Source of the DNA: Coriobacteriales bacterium | GTDB lineage: Bacteria > Actinomycetota > Coriobacteriia > Coriobacteriales > UBA8131 | Reading direction: 5' to 3' | Assembly (NCBI GenBank): GCA_031277035.1 | Contig: JAISLY010000035.1 | Span: 1-44,069 of the forward strand | Length of the DNA: 44,069 nucleotides | In this document: one piece after another, positions 40,952 through 44,069 of the stretch | Numbering within the stretch: the stretch's first letter is position 1 | Layout: each line of letters opens with the position of its first letter | Translations under genes and position numbers: made by a program | Notes under the pieces: model-generated | What the model saw: only the letters and a program-made list of their open reading frames with translations | Database searches by the model: none | What the model was told of the DNA's origin: nothing

Positions 40952-41848
40952 GTGTATTCGCTGTTTATCGTCTGGTACCTCTTTTTGGCCGGCATGGGCA
41001 GCGGGGCCTATGTGCTTGCGGCAATCTTTGGGTTCGCTGGAGGACGATCGCGGGCAAAAGGCCTGCGAGAATATCGGGAGATTACCCGGGGCGGCTTTTA
41101 TCTCGGCCCCTTGCTGGTGATGTTTGGCGCCGTATTCCTGATATTCGACCTCGGCTCCCCCGAGAAAGCCTACCGCCTGTTTCTCAGCACCAGGTTCACC
41201 TACCTCACCTTTGGCTCCTGGGTTGTCCTTGTATTCTGCCTGTTGGCGGCGGCACTCGCCCTTTTGCGCTCAACCGACCGCGTGAGACTACCTCGGCCTG
41301 TGTTCAAGACACTTGAGCTCATCGCCGCCACCTGTGCGCTTGGCATCATGGGCTACACCGGCCTGTTCCTTTCGAGCATGCCCTCGATACCCTTCCTCAA
41401 CAGCCCGCTCATTGTCGTCTTGCTCATTGTCTCCTCGCTGGCCACCGGCTCTGCCCTCATCGCGCTCTATGGCTTTTTTAACCAGCAGCGAAAATCCATG
41501 TTCTTTGGATCGAGAATCATCGTGCGCATCGACCTTGTCCTCATCTTTATCGAGATTCTCATCCTTGCGGCCCTGATTGTCGCAAGCTGCTTTGGAGGCG
41601 ACCTGAGCGCCGCATCCGTTGGCGTGCTGCTCGCTGGCGCGGGAGCCCCTGCGTTTTGGTTTGGCGTGGTACTGCTTGGCCTTGCCGTGCCCTGCGTTGT
41701 CGGAATGCTGGGCCGCCAGTCATCCCACATGGTAAACCAGGCAATCAGCTCAACTGCTGTCCTGCTTGGCGGGCTCGCCCTGCGCTACGCCCTCATCACC
41801 GCCGGCCTGCACGTGGCAGACACGCCAGTCCTGTTGCTCTCGGGATGA
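40952..41848 (+). CDS. NrfD/PsrC-like membrane protein (cassette B)
   Basis: About 298 residues with eight membrane segments. GTG at 40952 follows GGAG. Family features: FLAGMGSGAYVLAAIFG, LIFDLGSPEKAYRLF, GYTGLFLSSMPSIPFLNSP and IVSSLATGSALI. It lacks any neighbouring ferredoxin or catalytic subunit. It matches the cassette A protein in layout (TGLFF/LSSMG-type segment, SSLxTGxALL) but has a much shorter loop between segments 5 and 6. The gene's end abuts the broken ATPase on the other strand. Confidence 0.88.
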   Translation: MYSLFIVWYLFLAGMGSGAYVLAAIFGFAGGRSRAKGLREYREITRGGFYLGPLLVMFGAVFLIFDLGSPEKAYRLFLSTRFTYLTFGSWVVLVFCLLAAALALLRSTDRVRLPRPVFKTLELIAATCALGIMGYTGLFLSSMPSIPFLNSPLIVVLLIVSSLATGSALIALYGFFNQQRKSMFFGSRIIVRIDLVLIFIEILILAALIVASCFGGDLSAASVGVLLAGAGAPAFWFGVVLLGLAVPCVVGMLGRQSSHMVNQAISSTAVLLGGLALRYALITAGLHVADTPVLLLSG

Positions 41849-41859
41849 ACGGGCATGCC

Positions 41860-42460
41860 GGGTGCACCGGGACTGTCATGCGCCCGATTCGCACATCATA
41901 TCCTCGACTCAGCAGTTCGAGGCACACGATGTTCTCCAACACACGCTCGATATCGCGCTCATTATTCCCAAAGACCGCCTCCCTGATCCCGTGGTCGGCA
42001 ATGAAATACTTCTCGTCGATTTTGAGCTGTCGCTTTGAGGGGACATCGAAACGCTTTGCCCGATAGATCAGATAGGCTTCCTCGCAGGCTCTCAGGTAGT
42101 TGAGCACGGTCTCGGGAGCGACTTTTCTTTGTTCACTCATAAAGTATTTGGAGATGCTGTTCGCGGAAAAGTCTGGCCGATGTTGGCGATAACGTAGGAG
42201 ATGATGCGCTCCAGCACATCAACATCGCGGATATTGTTGCGCTTCACAACGTCTTTGATGACAACGGAGTAAAAAACGTCCCTGAGATAGGAAACAGCAT
42301 CGGTGCCAGAGATGCCAAACGCCGCAATGAAAAGCATTCCCCCAGCGTCAAGATATTGGAGAAACACTTCCGGAACGGTACTGGCGGGCTCCTTTGGCGT
42401 GGCACGCTTCCCGTCTGACGAGTAGACAGCGCCTTTGTGAAAAGGTGCTACAGTTTCAGA
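41860..42460 (-). pseudogene. Broken AAA_14/DUF4143 ATPase
   Basis: Two adjacent frames encode consecutive parts of one protein: VFLQYLDAGGMLFIAAFG through RNNIRDVDVLERIISYVIANIGQTF, then SANSISKYFMSEQRKVAPE through DERDIERVLENIVCLELLSRGYDV in the next frame. Removing one T from the run at 42167-42170 explains the shift. The Walker A half is missing at the 5' side and the nuclease-like C-terminal end stops near 41880, where it meets the NrfD gene. The protein is therefore inactive. Confidence 0.85.
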
Positions 42461-42511
42461 TATAAGTGAAATAATACAACTATTTTTAGTATTTTAAAGT
42501 TATAACTGAAA
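42454..42511. repeat. AT-rich inverted repeat
   Basis: TTTCAGATATAAGT at 42454-42467 pairs with AGTTATAACTGAAA at 42498-42511 with two mismatches. The stretch from about 42440 to 42515 is far richer in A/T than the surroundings. It could be an old promoter or operator, or an end of a lost mobile element. Confidence 0.5.
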
Positions 42512-42629
42512 TTAATGGGGTTTTACCCATCGCCGCCGCCAATCTCGATGTCCCGTTCTGCCAGGAGCCTGATGGCGCTTACGGTTCAGGAATACCGACA
42601 ACCGCATATCCCTGCTCATGCTAAGGTGC

Positions 42630-42737
42630 TCAGACATACAGCTGACGCGTCTTCGCATAGATGCGTTGCGCTGTTTTGGAGACAGAGAGGGAGCCGCGCT
42701 CAAAATCAATGTCCTTCCACTGAAGGGCACACCGTGT
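42630..42737 (-). pseudogene. Tyrosine recombinase (integrase) fragment
   Basis: The minus strand encodes CALQWKDIDFERGSLSVSK and a further TAQRI before a stop. This is the conserved stretch just after the first catalytic Arg of phage-type integrases. Neither the N-terminal half nor the C-terminal HxxR...Y part is present. Bases 42515-42629 hold nothing else I can support. Confidence 0.75.
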
Positions 42738-42738
42738 G

Positions 42739-44040
42739 CTACGCGATGCAGTGTGCCGCGTACAGAGGAACGGATTTTATGCCGTTTTCAAACCCGAAGT
42801 TCCTTGCCGAGCAACGAATCACGTACTCCGGATGATAGGCATTGCGATATGCCTCAAGGCTTCTTGCCGTCACGTTCCTGCCAGATTTGACTTCAATGGG
42901 AATAATGGCGCCGGAATCGGAGCGAAACAGGAACTCGACTTCTGATTTAGAGGGAATGCCCCAATAGAACGGCTCGATTCCAGAGGCGACCAGTTGTTGC
43001 ATGACGTAATTCTCCGCAATACCCCCTCGAAGATGCGCCGCCTTGTCGTCTGATGGCGTGAGGTCGGCAGGCTCAAGGGCATACAGGCTGCCGAGCAGCC
43101 CCACATCCAACAGGTAAAGCTTGAAGTGGTCACGCTTGGCAAAAGCGCGCAGAGGCGCGGCGCCTTCGTTCACGCGATAGCAAAACTCAATCAGACCGGC
43201 GGATTTAAGCCAGTTTATCGACGCTTCGTAGTGATAGGCGCGGGCCGACGACGCGATGGTGGTATATTGAAACTTGTGGTTCTCCTTGTTGAGCTGCTCC
43301 GGTATGCCGCGCCAGACGTTGAGTATCTTGGCGGTGTCTATCGGCGAAGCGTATTTGGTCATATCCGCAAGATAGGCGTCGGTGATAAGGCTCTGAAGGT
43401 GCCGAATCTCCTGCGGAGCGCCTCCGGGGTTTTGGGTCGCATGGCTTACCACCTCAGGCATACCGCCGCAGAAAAGGTACTCGCGCAGCAGCCCGAGCGC
43501 ATGGCCGTGCAGTCCAAACACGCTGTCCTTCTCATAGGACTGGCGTATCAACTCCGCCACCTGCCGCTCGTCAGCCGCCCAGAGGTATTCCTCAAAATCC
43601 AATGGCCTGAGCGTCAGCGCATCGGCCTTTCCCACGGGATAGGAGTACTCCGCGTGGCCGAGGGCCACCCCCAGCAGACTGCCTGCGGCCACCACGTGGT
43701 AGTGGGGCGCTTGCTCATAAAAGTATTTCAATGAGGTCAAAGCCCGTGGACATGCCTGAATCTCATCGAAAAAGATGAGCGTGTGAGCGGGATTGATTTC
43801 GGTTTTGAAGCGTGCCGCAAGTTGCGGGATAAGCGCATTGGGGGTTATGTCGCTGTTGAAAACCGCAGCGATGTCCCCACGGGCCGAAAAGTCTATATGC
43901 ACGGTATTCTTGAACTGCGCTTTTGCGAACGCCAGCACAGAAAATGTCTTGCCAACCTGCCGTGCGCCGTTCAGCACCAGGGGCTTACGCTGCCTGGCCG
44001 ACTTCCAGGCAAGCAATGCCGCATCGATCTTCCGTTCCAT
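42739..44040 (-). CDS. AAA_14 / DUF4143 ATPase
   Basis: About 433 residues. The Walker A motif is LNGARQVGKTFSVLAF, Walker B TLIFFDEIQACP, followed by AAGSLLGVAL. The C-terminal DUF4143 region (KLYLLDVGLLGSLYAL, IAENYVMQQL, EVEFLFRSD, IIPIEVKSGRN) resembles a PD-(D/E)xK nuclease-like fold with E...E-V-K. Such proteins are common accessory genes, sometimes linked to defence or mobile regions; function is not established. The ATG at 44040 has GAGG eight bases upstream; an ATG five codons earlier is possible. It is intact, while its relative next door is broken. Confidence 0.92.
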   Translation of the reverse strand: MERKIDAALLAWKSARQRKPLVLNGARQVGKTFSVLAFAKAQFKNTVHIDFSARGDIAAVFNSDITPNALIPQLAARFKTEINPAHTLIFFDEIQACPRALTSLKYFYEQAPHYHVVAAGSLLGVALGHAEYSYPVGKADALTLRPLDFEEYLWAADERQVAELIRQSYEKDSVFGLHGHALGLLREYLFCGGMPEVVSHATQNPGGAPQEIRHLQSLITDAYLADMTKYASPIDTAKILNVWRGIPEQLNKENHKFQYTTIASSARAYHYEASINWLKSAGLIEFCYRVNEGAAPLRAFAKRDHFKLYLLDVGLLGSLYALEPADLTPSDDKAAHLRGGIAENYVMQQLVASGIEPFYWGIPSKSEVEFLFRSDSGAIIPIEVKSGRNVTARSLEAYRNAYHPEYVIRCSARNFGFENGIKSVPLYAAHCIA

Positions 44041-44069
44041 AGCAAAACCTCGCATCCAGACGACGCAAA

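Noticed and set aside
1-44069. CRISPR arrays, tRNA or rRNA genes
   Set aside because: No spaced direct repeats of the right form, no cloverleaf-like segments and no rRNA stretches were recognised by eye; a tRNAscan or Infernal run would settle this.

Overview
The window is GC-rich and gene-dense. It reads as a chromosomal stretch of an anaerobic actinobacterium, most likely a coriobacterium of the Eggerthellaceae. This is an inference from gene content: two Tat-exported fumarate-reductase-like flavoproteins, a DMSO-reductase-family complex, several NrfD-type membrane proteins, and the folate (methyl) branch of the Wood-Ljungdahl pathway. No rRNA, tRNA or CRISPR array was seen.

Layout. (a) 1-492: the end of a DUF1016/PDDEXK gene. 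(b) 684-5989, minus strand: an OPT transporter, a radical SAM/SPASM enzyme, a 100-residue membrane peptide with YGPPPDD repeats, and a Tat flavoprotein. (c) 6095-11954, plus strand: a FIST sensor protein, a soluble hybrid histidine kinase, an NrfD-like membrane protein, a short GntR regulator and an SPFH (slipin) protein. (d) 11976-12873: remnants of one toxin-antitoxin pair, then an intact addiction-module/RelE-ParE pair. (e) 13173-18435: a molybdopterin oxidoreductase operon (catalytic subunit, four-cluster ferredoxin, NrfD anchor, TorD chaperone) behind a clear promoter/operator region. (f) 18499-19893: a PadR regulator and a purine nucleoside phosphorylase. (g) 19921-25799, minus: a complete oligopeptide ABC transporter (oppA-B-C-D-F). 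(h) 26148-28121: an L,D-transpeptidase and a PNPOx-fold protein. (i) 28280-35291, minus: metF-metV fusion, acsE-like methyltransferase, fhs, fchA, folD and a formate channel, with a divergent PucR-type regulator at 35545-37065. (j) 37223-39142: a second Tat flavoprotein. (k) 39531-41848: a second GntR-SPFH-NrfD cassette. (l) 41860-44040: a decayed mobile or accessory patch with a frameshifted DUF4143 ATPase, an integrase fragment and an intact DUF4143 ATPase.

How it fits together. Region (i) takes formate to methyl-THF and offers a methyltransferase for moving the methyl group to or from a corrinoid protein; the formate channel supplies or vents formate. Its FolD has lost two residues needed for cyclohydrolase activity, which explains the separate FchA in the same operon. 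Regions (e) and (j), and the flavoprotein of (b), look like outward-facing anaerobic reductases.

The two most unusual elements are the radical SAM/YGPPPDD-peptide/OPT cluster and the duplicated GntR-SPFH-NrfD cassette. In the cassette an NrfD-type protein is paired with a stomatin-like scaffold, with no iron-sulfur or catalytic partner encoded between them. GC-rich in-frame tandem repeats recur in linkers and termini of many proteins here.
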